The notes under the pieces: model-generated | The model's database searches: none | What the model saw: only the letters and a program-made list of their open reading frames with translations | What the model was told of the DNA's origin: nothing | Program-made: the position numbers and the translations under genes | In this document: in pieces, positions 35,112 through 45,059 of the stretch | Position numbering within the stretch: position 1 is the stretch's first letter | Layout of the letters: each line of letters starts with the position of its first letter | Source: Chloroflexota bacterium | GTDB lineage: Bacteria > Chloroflexota > Anaerolineae > Aggregatilineales > J027 | DNA: 64,000 bases | Direction: 5' to 3' | Assembly (NCBI GenBank): GCA_013112715.1 | Contig: JABFGB010000016.1 | Location: 62,001-126,000 of the forward strand

Positions 35112-37828
35112 GTGGACCCCGGCTGCACAGCTTGTCCATTGGAGCATTTCAAAGCAGGGGCGGCGCAAAAACCGCCTCGGCTTTTCATGCGACACGTTTG
35201 CTGTGGGCAGGCTGGGTGCTGGTGATTTTGCTGGGCGGGTTCAGCCTGAATTTATGGCGATTGGATGCCGAAAGCATTTGGCACGATGAGGGCTGGTCAA
35301 TTCGGGCAATGCGCGGTCCTTTTACCACCCCGGATGACAATACTCCCTACCTATATTACACCTATTTGCATGTCCTCTGGCGACTCGGTATCGGGGAAAC
35401 GCCGTTTGCCATGCGCTACGGCTCGGTGCTGCTTGGTCTATTAACGACGGCAATGGCGATGCGGGTGGCAGGTCAATGGTTTGGGCGTTCCGCTGGATTG
35501 ACAGGTGGGATTTTGGTGGCGGCCTCACCGCTGCTGTGGGAATATGCCCAAGAAATCCGCGCCTATGTCGCCGTGCCGTTGGTTGGATTAGTCCTGCTGT
35601 GGGCCATTGATCGGGTTTTGAAAATTCGCCCTACCCAGACCATCCCCATTTCGGTTTGGCTGAGGGTATGGCTTGCCGAGATAATTGGCCTCTATACGCA
35701 TAATCTCGTCGTGCCGCTGGTGGTTTGGCTGAATGTGGCAGTGGGAGTGGTGTGGTTATGGCGGCGCGATTGGCGGCATATGGTCATTTGGGCAGGATTA
35801 CAAAGCCTTCTGATCATCGCTTATGTTCCTTGGTTGCTGACTCAAGCACCATCGGGGACGCCATTAAATTCACCGCCGGAAATTGGTTTTACGCTGGTGC
35901 GGGACATCTGGCACAGTTATTTTTTGCCCTCCCTGCCTCAACTACGTGGTACGGATGACAAACTTTGGCTTGACCTCGCGGGGTTGGTCGGTATTGCACT
36001 AGGTGTCACGTGCGTAATTTTGCAACGCACCTATCGCACATGGCTCTTGATTTCGCAGGCCGTCCTCGTGCCGATATTCAGCACCGCCCTGATTTTACGG
36101 GCACATATTGATTTTCACCCACGCTACTACATCGCCGCTGTCCCCGCCGCCTTACTCATCATGGTGGCAGGCATGACAACTATAGCGAAATCTGACCACA
36201 AAGCGACCCTCGTGGGTTATGCCGTCCTCATTACAGGAGCGATCAGCCTTACCTCGGTGAGTTTGAATAAGATCGCGGACAATCGCATTTATCAACATGA
36301 CGATTTTGCGGCGCTGGCCCGTTATTATGCGACTTTGCCGAATGATGCCATTATCCTAATTCCATTTAAGCGCGAACCCGCCCTGCAAGATTACTATGCT
36401 GAAAAATTGGGCATACAGGCGCGATTTATCAATATCCCACTGTATTCGGATGCCGATGCCGTGATACGCCGTTTGCAGCCCCTTGCGACGGGCCGCCATA
36501 TCGAATTTTTGACGTGGTTTCAACTGCCCGCCGATGTGCGCGGCATGTATCCGTGCCTGTTGGGTGTATCTAGTTCGGCTGTCACCCCACCCCAAACGTA
36601 TTTCGGGCTAGAGACTATCGGCTATCAACTCGATAAATTTGCCGATTTCCAACCGCTAGCGGCCAACCCGCGTTATCACGAAATTGAATTGCAGGGCGCT
36701 CGTTGGATGGCTTCATCCAATGGGGCGGTGTGTGTCGAAACGACATGGCAGTTATCCACCACAACTAACGACGATTGGCAAACGGCGGTTTCCATTTTGA
36801 ACCCTCTCGACACGGTAATCACCTACCATGATGCCCCGATTGCCCGCCGCGACCAAACCCCCACCTCTGAATGGGGACGTTCCGACAAGGGTACGGCATA
36901 CAATTTGCTTCATCTGCCAGAAGGAGCGCCACCCATCGAATACCCATTGGAGATGACTGTCTATAGTGTGGGTCAGCCATCGGGCCTTGATTTGCTATCA
37001 GCCGAGGGTGGCCCAATTGGAAAAGCCTATCGTTTTGATGAGAGGCTCCCGTTACCCGGTCAGCCTTTTGATGTGGATACGGCTGGAAGCCTAGTTGAGA
37101 CGAATAATACCACTGGCATTCTCGATGGCAGTGTTCCACTAGATGTAACCGTGCGAATCTACGGCCCGGACATTACCCCAAATGCGGATGGGATGGTCAA
37201 TATCTATCTACGCGGCATGGAGAACGGCTTGTACAGCCCTATTGTATGGGAACTGCACACCCTTGCGCCATATGGGTATCTGTCGTGGCATCGTTTTGAA
37301 ATCCCGTCGGATGCACCCGATGGCGAGGTCTATTTGTGGATTGAAGAGAATTACTGGCAGCCTTTTGAGGTGATCAAATCGGTGCATACCTTTGAGCCAC
37401 CGCCTTTTTCGACACCTGTCCAAGTCGAATTTCCCAATATCGGCACATTGGTAGGCGTAACCGTGCCGCAAAACGAGTTTTCCGCTAATGCCCTACCGCA
37501 AATCAGCTTGATCTGGCAGGCATCACAAGCAACTGATAAACGCTATACCGTATTTGTGCAACTGCTTGATCCCAATGGGGTGTTATTGGCCCAAAGCGAC
37601 CGTGAACCCGCCGGATTCTTACGACCTACCACCGGATGGGTGACAGGCGAGTACATCACCGACAACCATAGCCTGAACTTCCGAGTAGATGAGTATGTAG
37701 AGAATTACAGTGGGTTGGCCTATTTCATCGTGGGCTTGTATGACCCGGTGACATTTGAGCGTGTGCCTCTAGAAGATGGTCAAAATTTCATCCGACTGCC
37801 ATTGGAAATTACGATTGTTAGGGAATGA
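35108..37828 (+). CDS. GT39/ArnT-like membrane glycosyltransferase with large C-terminal region
   Basis: A 906-residue protein. The first half is a polytopic PMT/ArnT-type transferase: TM1 about residues 30-48, then LDAESIWHDEGWS, whose acidic residues are the expected catalytic site on the outer face, and about ten further helices to about residue 400. GT39 enzymes use a lipid-phosphate-linked sugar. The second half (about 410-906) is outside and beta-rich, with ending motifs such as QLLDPNGVLLAQSDREP common in Chloroflexota relatives. It is wedged between DUF58 and BatA-like genes, with a GTG start overlapping the DUF58 stop. Confidence 0.78.
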   Translation: MSGPRLHSLSIGAFQSRGGAKTASAFHATRLLWAGWVLVILLGGFSLNLWRLDAESIWHDEGWSIRAMRGPFTTPDDNTPYLYYTYLHVLWRLGIGETPFAMRYGSVLLGLLTTAMAMRVAGQWFGRSAGLTGGILVAASPLLWEYAQEIRAYVAVPLVGLVLLWAIDRVLKIRPTQTIPISVWLRVWLAEIIGLYTHNLVVPLVVWLNVAVGVVWLWRRDWRHMVIWAGLQSLLIIAYVPWLLTQAPSGTPLNSPPEIGFTLVRDIWHSYFLPSLPQLRGTDDKLWLDLAGLVGIALGVTCVILQRTYRTWLLISQAVLVPIFSTALILRAHIDFHPRYYIAAVPAALLIMVAGMTTIAKSDHKATLVGYAVLITGAISLTSVSLNKIADNRIYQHDDFAALARYYATLPNDAIILIPFKREPALQDYYAEKLGIQARFINIPLYSDADAVIRRLQPLATGRHIEFLTWFQLPADVRGMYPCLLGVSSSAVTPPQTYFGLETIGYQLDKFADFQPLAANPRYHEIELQGARWMASSNGAVCVETTWQLSTTTNDDWQTAVSILNPLDTVITYHDAPIARRDQTPTSEWGRSDKGTAYNLLHLPEGAPPIEYPLEMTVYSVGQPSGLDLLSAEGGPIGKAYRFDERLPLPGQPFDVDTAGSLVETNNTTGILDGSVPLDVTVRIYGPDITPNADGMVNIYLRGMENGLYSPIVWELHTLAPYGYLSWHRFEIPSDAPDGEVYLWIEENYWQPFEVIKSVHTFEPPPFSTPVQVEFPNIGTLVGVTVPQNEFSANALPQISLIWQASQATDKRYTVFVQLLDPNGVLLAQSDREPAGFLRPTTGWVTGEYITDNHSLNFRVDEYVENYSGLAYFIVGLYDPVTFERVPLEDGQNFIRLPLEITIVRE

Positions 37829-37838
37829 GGCGTAAAAA

Positions 37839-39842
37839 TTGAGTGGTCTAGGTTTTATCACACCCGCATTGTTGGGGTTAAGCGCCCTCGCTATCCCCAT
37901 CTTTTTGCTCTATATGCTGCGGTTGCGGCGTACCGACATGCCCATTTCGAGTACCTTTTTATGGCAGCAGTTGATTCGTGACCGCGAAGCGAATGCCCCT
38001 TGGCAGAAATTACGGCCCAATCTACTGATGCTGTTGCAACTGCTGATTTTGGCGGCATTGGTCTTGGCGTTGGCCCGTCCCTTTGCCGAAGTAGATACCC
38101 TGACTACCGGGCGAATTGTGCTGCTCCTCGACGCCTCGGCCAGCATGACCGCTACCGACATGGATGGCGGCAAAACACGCTTTGAGGTGGCCCAAGACAT
38201 CGCACTCGATACAGTGAGTACATTGGGTAGCGAGGATACCATGACGGTCATTCGAGTCAGTGAAGTGCCTGAAGTGCTTGCCGCTGCCTCGCGTGACCGC
38301 AGTGTACTCCGCCGCGCTATTCGAGATGCCGAACCAAGTACGGTCAGCGCCGATTGGCAAAGTGCCCTGACGTTAGCAGCGGCGGGGGGACGCGGGGTAG
38401 ATAATTTACGGGTGGTCGTCCTCAGCGATGGTGGTCTGCCCCCCAATTTACCCGAAATTCCCGGCAGGGTTATTTATGAAAAGGTTGGGCGCGAAGACGA
38501 TAATTTTGCGTTGACTGCCCTTTCCGTGCGGGCGCTCCCCGACAGTCCACCGCAGCTATTTGCCGAAATAAGCAACTATGGCAGTAGCGACGTGGAAGTT
38601 ATTTTCGCGGTTGATCTGGATGACGAACTGTTTAACGCCCTGCGCTACACTGTGCCTGCCCAAAGCAGCATTGATGTCAATATGGATGACCTGCCCGCCA
38701 ATTTCACCCGTGTCAAAGCCTCCGTCAGCCGTCCCACCAATTCTGGTGTGGCCGATTATGTGGAGAGCGACAACGTGGGCTATGCTGTGTTTAGTCCTAG
38801 CGGCACAGGTAAAGCGTTATTGGTGACAGAGGGCAACCGATTCCTTGATCAAATATATTCGCTGATCTCCGGTATCGAACTCACCACTGTGACCCCCGAT
38901 CAAGGCCTGCCAGCGGGGGATTATGACCTCACTATTTTGGATGGTTGGCTACCCGATGAAGACCTGCCTAAAGGTGATCTACTTATCATAGACCCTTCGA
39001 CCAGCGGCCCATTATTTGATGTTACGGGTGAAAGTTCCGCCAGCGAGATTGATCCGGCGTCGGGTGGATTGACCGATGCGGATAACCCCATTACCCGCTT
39101 TGTGGATTTTCGCACCGTAAATATCCGCAAATTTCGTACAATTGAACGGGCCGATTGGGCGAATGTACTGATCCAAACCGCCGAGGGAGCACCGCTGTTG
39201 TTGGCAGGTGAGTTTGAAGGCCAGCAGGTCGCGGTTTTGACCTTTGCTTTGCAAGATTCTGACCTGCCCTTGCAATTGGCATGGCCCATTTTGGCCTCCA
39301 ATTTGTCGGAATGGTATCGGCCTCAACGCGCCATCAATACGGCTGGTGACAGCCTGCCCCCCGGTTCACCCATCACCATTCGCCCGACAGTCGAAGCCGA
39401 CGCGATTGTGGTGGAGCGACCCGACGGCGAAAAAACGACGCTCGAACTGACCAATTCGGCCCAAGTGATTTATGCCGATACCAGCCAGACCGGTTTGTAT
39501 AAGGTCGAGGTCAAACTGGGGGAGGATGTGGTACAGCGCGATGCCTTTGCCATCAACCTATTCGACCCTTCCGAAAGTGCCATTGCTCCGCGTGATGAAC
39601 TCACCATTGTCACGGCTGAGGGCGAAACCCGCATCACCAGCACAACGTCCGAAGAAAAAGGGCGGCGTGAATTGTGGATGATTATCGCCAGTGTGGGTTT
39701 GCTCATTTTGGGCATCGAATGGTGGTATTATCATAGAAACTTGAGCCGCAAACCCAAGATACTGATTGGGCAATCGTTTAGTGCAAAACCAAAACCTGCT
39801 CCACGCCCACGTTGGAAAATTTGGGCAGGCCGGACCCGTTAA
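37839..39842 (+). CDS. BatA-like membrane protein with VWA domain
   Basis: A 667-residue protein from a TTG start 10 bp after the previous stop. The N-terminal BatA segment includes two helices (about 5-24 and 58-76) with LYMLRLRRTDMPISST between them. A VWA domain follows with the MIDAS sequence LLLDASASM (about residue 95), then SDGG, beta-rich domains, a C-terminal TM helix (about 612-628) and a basic Pro-rich tail. It should display most of its mass outside. With the next gene it completes the MoxR/DUF58/VWA set. Confidence 0.88.
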   Translation: MSGLGFITPALLGLSALAIPIFLLYMLRLRRTDMPISSTFLWQQLIRDREANAPWQKLRPNLLMLLQLLILAALVLALARPFAEVDTLTTGRIVLLLDASASMTATDMDGGKTRFEVAQDIALDTVSTLGSEDTMTVIRVSEVPEVLAAASRDRSVLRRAIRDAEPSTVSADWQSALTLAAAGGRGVDNLRVVVLSDGGLPPNLPEIPGRVIYEKVGREDDNFALTALSVRALPDSPPQLFAEISNYGSSDVEVIFAVDLDDELFNALRYTVPAQSSIDVNMDDLPANFTRVKASVSRPTNSGVADYVESDNVGYAVFSPSGTGKALLVTEGNRFLDQIYSLISGIELTTVTPDQGLPAGDYDLTILDGWLPDEDLPKGDLLIIDPSTSGPLFDVTGESSASEIDPASGGLTDADNPITRFVDFRTVNIRKFRTIERADWANVLIQTAEGAPLLLAGEFEGQQVAVLTFALQDSDLPLQLAWPILASNLSEWYRPQRAINTAGDSLPPGSPITIRPTVEADAIVVERPDGEKTTLELTNSAQVIYADTSQTGLYKVEVKLGEDVVQRDAFAINLFDPSESAIAPRDELTIVTAEGETRITSTTSEEKGRRELWMIIASVGLLILGIEWWYYHRNLSRKPKILIGQSFSAKPKPAPRPRWKIWAGRTR

Positions 39843-39875
39843 CATAGTTCGTATTGGTAAGAACGGTAAAACGCG

Positions 39876-42800
39876 ATGAGTATTACAAATCCGAGCGCCC
39901 TATTTCTGCTGCTGCTCATCCCCATCTTCATCCGCATTGGTTGGCCTCGTCTTGCCTATCGCCGCCGCCGGGATACCCTTGCATTGGGGATACGGATCCT
40001 GCTGGTGTTGCTGATCGTTTTGGGCATGGCTGGCGTTGAGATCCGCCGCGCCGCTGATAAATTGGCGGTGGTGTTTTTGGTAGATGTGTCCGACAGTATG
40101 GACGCCGCTGCCCAAAAGTCCGCCCTCGATTTTGTGCGTGACTCGATAGCGGAGATGAACCAGAACGACCAAGCGGCGGTGGTGCTGTTCGGTGCGAATG
40201 CCCAAGTTGAACACCCGATGGATGAATTGGTCAATTTATCACCCCAACCCGGCAGCCTACCCACCACTGTCACCCTCAATACCGATCTTGCCGAAGCCAT
40301 TCGTCTGGGGATTGCCCTTTTCCCCGCCGACACCGCCAAACGTATGGTGATTTTGAGCGACGGGATTGAAACGGTTGGCGATGCCGAACAAGCCGCGCAG
40401 TTGGCTGAGGCGACAGGTATCCAAATTGATTATGTCGCGTTTGCCCGTCAGCGTGCGCCGGAAATTCTGGTTAGCAATGTCCGCGCCCCTTCGCAGGTCA
40501 GCCAAGACGAACCCTTTGACCTGATTGTAACGATTGAAAGCGAAACCGATACCCGTGCCGAACTGCGTGTGCTGTCCGGCGGGGTCGTCATCTATAACAC
40601 CGAAGTGGATTTGGAAGCGGGGACCAAACGCTATTCGATTGGCCCAATTCAATCCCCCCGCACTGGGTTTGTAGATTTCCGCGTGCAGATAGAACCGTTA
40701 AGTGTGGACGGCTTTTACAAAAATAATGAACTTTCGGCTTTTACCCGTATCACCGGACAGCCGCGCATTTTGTTAGTCGCCAGTGACCCCGCCGAACTTC
40801 AATATTTGCAACCGGCCCTCGTCGGGACGGGTTTTGAGATAGACACTATCACCCCGGACGACCTCCCAATGGGCTTGGCCGCCTTGAGCCAGTACAGTAG
40901 CATCGTGATGGCAAATGTCTCGGCGACTTCGCTGCTGCCCGACCAGATGGAACTGCTCAAAATCTATGTGCGGGATTTGGGTGGCGGCCTAGTGGTCATT
41001 GGTGGCCCCAACAGTTATGGCGTTGGCGGGTATTTTGAGACCCCGCTCGAAGAAGTGCTGCCCGTTGATATGCGGATTCGTGACCAGACCCGTATCCCCC
41101 AGTTGACGATGTTGTTTGTGATTGACCGCTCCGGTTCAATGGAAATCGCGGGGCCAAGCGGGGTGTCGAATCTTGAACTTGCCAAAGAAGCCATCATTCG
41201 CTCATTTAATTTCTTAAATGATTATGACCGGGCCGGGGTGGTTTCATTCGACAGCCAAGCCTTTTGGGTGTTGGATATTCAAGAAATGGGAGATGCCGCC
41301 CATCGTCAGGTCATGGCCGACGAAGTGGGACGACTGCGCCCCGGTGGGGGTACAGATATTTTTGGCGGATTGACCGCTGCCAGCCGTATTTTGCCGGATG
41401 ATCCCTCCACACTCAAACATATCATTTTGCTGACGGATGGGGGCGCAAGTGAAATTGGCATTACGGAATTGGTCGGGCGCATGTTTGATAATTACGACAT
41501 CACCACCTCCGTCATCGCTGTCGGTACGGATTATGCCCGCTGGTTGGAGCGCCTACCGCCGCGTGGGGGGGGTAATTTCCATGTGACGACGACCATCGAA
41601 AACATCCCGGCGATTTTTGCGGCTGAGACGGTGTTGGCAACACGCTCCTATATTTTTGAAGACCCCTTCTTCCCCACCCTGACCGCCCGTAGCCCGATTA
41701 TGGATGGCATCACCAGTACGCCCCAGTTACAGGGGTATATCGCCACAACGGAAAAAGATACGGCGACGGTGGTGCTGCGCGGGCCAGAGGAAGACCCGCT
41801 GTTGGCTCAATGGCAATATGGCTTGGGGCGTTCGGTGGCCTTTACCTCGGATGCAACCGCCCGTTGGGGACGCGATTGGGTGAACTGGGAGCAATATACG
41901 CGCTTTTGGAATCAGGTAGTGCGCTGGACGATCACCGAGGGCACCAACAGTCAACTCGAAGCCTATGTTGAACAACGCGGCGAACAGGCCGTTTTAGTCG
42001 TAGATGCCCGTGATGATCTGGGTAACTATCTCAATGACCTCGAATTAGATGCCAATATCGTCACGCCTGACCGCACCACCATCAACACCGAATTGCAACA
42101 GGTCGCGCCGGGCCGATATGAAGCCGTCTTTACCCCCAACACCGAAGGTACCTATATTTTGACGGTGGCGGGTTCAACCCGTGAAGGCGCACCGATCGAG
42201 GCAACGGTTGCCCAAAGCACCGGATGGGTACTCAGCTATTCGCCGGAATATAGCCTTGCCGAGCCGGATGAACTGTTTTTGGAGAAAATTTCCAATGGTA
42301 TATCGCTGGCTGGTAATCCCGCTGCCGCCTTTTTGCATAACCTTGACCACGAAGAAGCCGCCCGTTCGCTCTGGCCGTTTTTCTTGGGGGCAGCCGCATT
42401 CCTCTTGATTGGTGATATTGCGGTGCGGCGTTTGGTCATCAATCGCAGCGATGTGGAACGGGCACGGGAAGGGCTGCGGCATCGTTTTGGCATGAACCAA
42501 CGAGCGTATCAAGAAACAGAAACCGCGGGGGTAATGGTCGGCCTCAAACATGCCAAACAACGGGCCAGTGAAAAGGAGCAACCGGCCCAAGAGGAACGCC
42601 AAGAACGTCCGCCTGTTGGAGCGCCAGTGGTCGCCACACCAGCGGCAACCGCCAGCGCACTTGCTAAACGCAAAATCGCCACGCCACCAACAACAGCATC
42701 TGGTCAAACACCAACCGCTGCGACCCCACCCATTTCATCTAGCGTGCCGAAAGCCGCCGTGCCCAATTCGACCAAAGCCGCCCCGACCGCCACCGTCGCC

Positions 42801-42911
42801 CCACCGCCACCCAAGCCGCAACCGCCTAAACCACAGCCGACACCTGCCAAAGCCAGTGGAGAACACTCGGCCTCACAATTGCTGAAGAAGAAACGCAGTG
42901 GCGATGAATAA
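39876..42911 (+). CDS. Double-VWA membrane protein with GATase-like middle domain
   Basis: A 1011-residue protein. Two N-terminal helices (about 7-22 and 38-55) lead into a first VWA domain with VFLVDVSDSM (about 67-76). A GATase-like segment follows (LKIYVRDLGGGLVVIGGPNSYG, about 365-386), then a second VWA with FVIDRSGSM (about 413-421) and its TDGG loop. Next come a beta domain, a C-terminal TM helix (about 832-850) and a long Pro/Ala/Lys-rich cytoplasmic tail (about 880-1011). Both VWA sites keep the D-x-S-x-S metal motif. It closes the cluster. Confidence 0.88.
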   Translation: MSITNPSALFLLLLIPIFIRIGWPRLAYRRRRDTLALGIRILLVLLIVLGMAGVEIRRAADKLAVVFLVDVSDSMDAAAQKSALDFVRDSIAEMNQNDQAAVVLFGANAQVEHPMDELVNLSPQPGSLPTTVTLNTDLAEAIRLGIALFPADTAKRMVILSDGIETVGDAEQAAQLAEATGIQIDYVAFARQRAPEILVSNVRAPSQVSQDEPFDLIVTIESETDTRAELRVLSGGVVIYNTEVDLEAGTKRYSIGPIQSPRTGFVDFRVQIEPLSVDGFYKNNELSAFTRITGQPRILLVASDPAELQYLQPALVGTGFEIDTITPDDLPMGLAALSQYSSIVMANVSATSLLPDQMELLKIYVRDLGGGLVVIGGPNSYGVGGYFETPLEEVLPVDMRIRDQTRIPQLTMLFVIDRSGSMEIAGPSGVSNLELAKEAIIRSFNFLNDYDRAGVVSFDSQAFWVLDIQEMGDAAHRQVMADEVGRLRPGGGTDIFGGLTAASRILPDDPSTLKHIILLTDGGASEIGITELVGRMFDNYDITTSVIAVGTDYARWLERLPPRGGGNFHVTTTIENIPAIFAAETVLATRSYIFEDPFFPTLTARSPIMDGITSTPQLQGYIATTEKDTATVVLRGPEEDPLLAQWQYGLGRSVAFTSDATARWGRDWVNWEQYTRFWNQVVRWTITEGTNSQLEAYVEQRGEQAVLVVDARDDLGNYLNDLELDANIVTPDRTTINTELQQVAPGRYEAVFTPNTEGTYILTVAGSTREGAPIEATVAQSTGWVLSYSPEYSLAEPDELFLEKISNGISLAGNPAAAFLHNLDHEEAARSLWPFFLGAAAFLLIGDIAVRRLVINRSDVERAREGLRHRFGMNQRAYQETETAGVMVGLKHAKQRASEKEQPAQEERQERPPVGAPVVATPAATASALAKRKIATPPTTASGQTPTAATPPISSSVPKAAVPNSTKAAPTATVAPPPPKPQPPKPQPTPAKASGEHSASQLLKKKRSGDE

Positions 42912-42979
42912 ACCGAATCTGTCGTCTATACTATGGGGTGGGTCACGCTGACCTGCCCCATTGTTCAATAGGTGTTCAT

Positions 42980-43780
42980 TTGAAGTCAATCGCAGTTCTA
43001 CTCACATTATTGTGGATGATTATTGTCACCGCCTGTTCCCTTTCTTCCACATCAGAGGAAACATCATCGCCATCCGCAACCAATACCCCCTTGCCCCCCA
43101 CAACATGGACAGCGACCTTTCCGGGTGTGGAATATCGAACCATGTCATATAAAAATCAGTTTGATATGACCATCGTGCGAATTGACCCGACTCAAGTTTT
43201 TTTTCGGGTGCATTATAATGCGGGCGACCCACGCAGTTTTTCGGAATGGCGCAACGAGTTGACAGGTGCGGCGGTTTTTGTGAACGGCAACTTTTTTGAT
43301 GAAAACGATCAGGCGATTGGCTTGGTAGTCGCCGATGGCACTCAGTACGGCTATTCACTGCTTGATTTTGGGGGCATGTTCCAGATAGACGCGAGTGGAA
43401 TTATTCAGGTGCGTTCACTGGTAGAAGAACCCTATCAAGGCGAATTATTGCAGCAAGCCGTACAGGGATTTCCGATGCTGATTAAAGCAGGTGGGCTACG
43501 TGCGCCAAGAGGGGAAGGCTTTGATACCCCTTCGCGCCGCACGGTCATTGCCCAAGATATGCAGGGGCGCATTTTGCTGATGTCCACCGGATTATTCGGT
43601 ACAATCAGTCTGAATGATTTACAGGCATGGCTGCTGGACAGTGGGCTTGATATTAATGTGGCCTTCAATTTGGATGGCGGACGTTCTACGGCGATGATGC
43701 TGGCCCGTCCCGGCCAAGACCCCCTCTTGATTCCGTCGGTCAGTGACCTGCCTGTGATCTTAGCGGTCTATCCGTATTAA
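42980..43780 (+). CDS. Phosphodiester glycosidase-domain (NAGPA) lipoprotein
   Basis: A 266-residue lipoprotein. I chose the TTG at 42980 because it starts a compact signal peptide ending in the lipobox VTAC (Cys about 19); an upstream in-frame start at 42938 would add 14 residues before it. After a Ser/Thr/Pro linker comes a NAGPA-type domain: AAVFVNGNFFDEN, VADGTQYG, QGFPMLIKAG, and the C-terminal FNLDGGRSTAMM, the conserved catalytic-region segment. Members remove sugars from phosphodiester links and occur with exopolysaccharide genes. The substrate is unknown. Confidence 0.82.
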   Translation: MKSIAVLLTLLWMIIVTACSLSSTSEETSSPSATNTPLPPTTWTATFPGVEYRTMSYKNQFDMTIVRIDPTQVFFRVHYNAGDPRSFSEWRNELTGAAVFVNGNFFDENDQAIGLVVADGTQYGYSLLDFGGMFQIDASGIIQVRSLVEEPYQGELLQQAVQGFPMLIKAGGLRAPRGEGFDTPSRRTVIAQDMQGRILLMSTGLFGTISLNDLQAWLLDSGLDINVAFNLDGGRSTAMMLARPGQDPLLIPSVSDLPVILAVYPY

Positions 43781-43792
43781 CTGAGGACACCT

Positions 43793-44617
43793 ATGCCCAC
43801 CTTGATCAAAATCTTAACGCCCGATGGCCTGCGCGATGCTGATTATACGGCGGATTCGCTGGCAGGCGCGGCCCATCATGAACCAGACGGCATTTACACC
43901 ATCACCCGCACCTATCGCAAAAATTATGCCCTACTACTCGATTCTCACCTTGACCGCATGGAAGAATCGGCACGCCTTGAAAACATCCCTCTAAAGCTAG
44001 ATCGTGCTACGCTCCGAACGGCCCTGCGCTCTATGCTGGATGAGGCGGGCCATGAAAATGCCCGATTTCGCGTGACCGTCCCCCGCCATCAACCCGACCA
44101 TCTGATTTTGACGATTGAACCCTTTGGGGGGTGGTCGCCAATCATGTATGAAAAGGGCGTGATGGTTGCTACTGTACATATCGCTCGGCATAACCCCGCT
44201 GCCAAAACGAATGATTGGGTGGCCCAACGCGAAGCTGCCAGCGCCAGCATTCCCGCCAACGCCTTTCAAGGGATTATCCTGAACGATGCGGGGGAATTGT
44301 TGGAAGGCTTCAGTACGAATTTTTATGCCATCATGAACGGCAAGCTCTATACCGCAGGGGAAGGCGTTTTGGGGGGTATCTCGCGCAAAATAGTCTTGGA
44401 AGTCACGCCGAACATCCTGCCGATTGAACTGCGCCCCATTAAAATAAATGAAATCCCCACCATCAGCGAAGCCTTTGTCACAAGCGCCAGTCGGGGAATT
44501 GTGCCTGTCGTGCAAATTGATGAGCATATCATCGGCGCTGGCAAACCCGGCCCACTGACACTCCAACTGCGGGCGGCCTATCTTGCGTGGGAGGAAAAAC
44601 ACCTCGAACCAATTTGA
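43793..44617 (+). CDS. Class IV aminotransferase (PLP fold type IV)
   Basis: A 274-residue enzyme of the BCAT/D-amino acid transaminase/ADC lyase fold. The probable PLP lysine is in ARHNPAAKTNDWV (about residue 141), followed by the conserved acidic GELLEGFSTNFYAI, which positions the cofactor nitrogen, and the phosphate-binding SASRGIVPV. The N-terminal DGIYTITRTYRKN and LDSHLDRMEESA fit the family. Whether it acts on branched-chain, D-amino acids or aminodeoxychorismate cannot be decided. The ATG has GAGGA upstream. Confidence 0.85.
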   Translation: MPTLIKILTPDGLRDADYTADSLAGAAHHEPDGIYTITRTYRKNYALLLDSHLDRMEESARLENIPLKLDRATLRTALRSMLDEAGHENARFRVTVPRHQPDHLILTIEPFGGWSPIMYEKGVMVATVHIARHNPAAKTNDWVAQREAASASIPANAFQGIILNDAGELLEGFSTNFYAIMNGKLYTAGEGVLGGISRKIVLEVTPNILPIELRPIKINEIPTISEAFVTSASRGIVPVVQIDEHIIGAGKPGPLTLQLRAAYLAWEEKHLEPI

Positions 44618-44644
44618 GCAATCAGGGTGTCAATCCACCGCGTT

Positions 44645-45058
44645 TTATTTCCGGTCTTTGACCCGATAGACTAATTTTAGCCCCGACCAAACCTCATCAA
44701 TTGCGGCGACCTTGACATCAACGAGGCCATTTTCGAGCGCGATGTCACGCACAATATTTTCATCAAGGTCAGTCGGCATTTTGGCGGCTTTTTTGGGCCA
44801 TGACACCCACACCATTCCATTTTGTTTAATAGCAGCTTTTAGAGTATCAAACTGTGCTAAAAATTCAGCTCGGGAGGTCGTGAAAAATTGAATAAAATCC
44901 AAGTCTGCCCCCGCTTGGATAGATTCGCTGCGTTCAACACCATCGGGCAGTGGGCCAAGTGTAACATCGTAATTGGCAGGCGCGTTCAGAATAGCGATTT
45001 TCGCCCCCAGCTTGATGCCTAACTTTTCCACCAGTGATTTTTTGGAATAGCCTGCCAT
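44645..45058 (-). CDS. DUF3052 family protein
   Basis: A 137-residue protein of the DUF3052 family, function unknown. It begins MAGYSKKSLVEKLGIKLG, has FIQFFTTSRAEFLAQF in the middle and the signature VWVSWPKKAAKMPTDLDENI. Relatives are stand-alone small cytoplasmic proteins. It is the last gene of a three-gene minus-strand operon (lysE-like, hydrolase, DUF3052), one base after the hydrolase stop. Confidence 0.85.
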   Translation of the reverse strand: MAGYSKKSLVEKLGIKLGAKIAILNAPANYDVTLGPLPDGVERSESIQAGADLDFIQFFTTSRAEFLAQFDTLKAAIKQNGMVWVSWPKKAAKMPTDLDENIVRDIALENGLVDVKVAAIDEVWSGLKLVYRVKDRK

Positions 45059-45059
45059 C

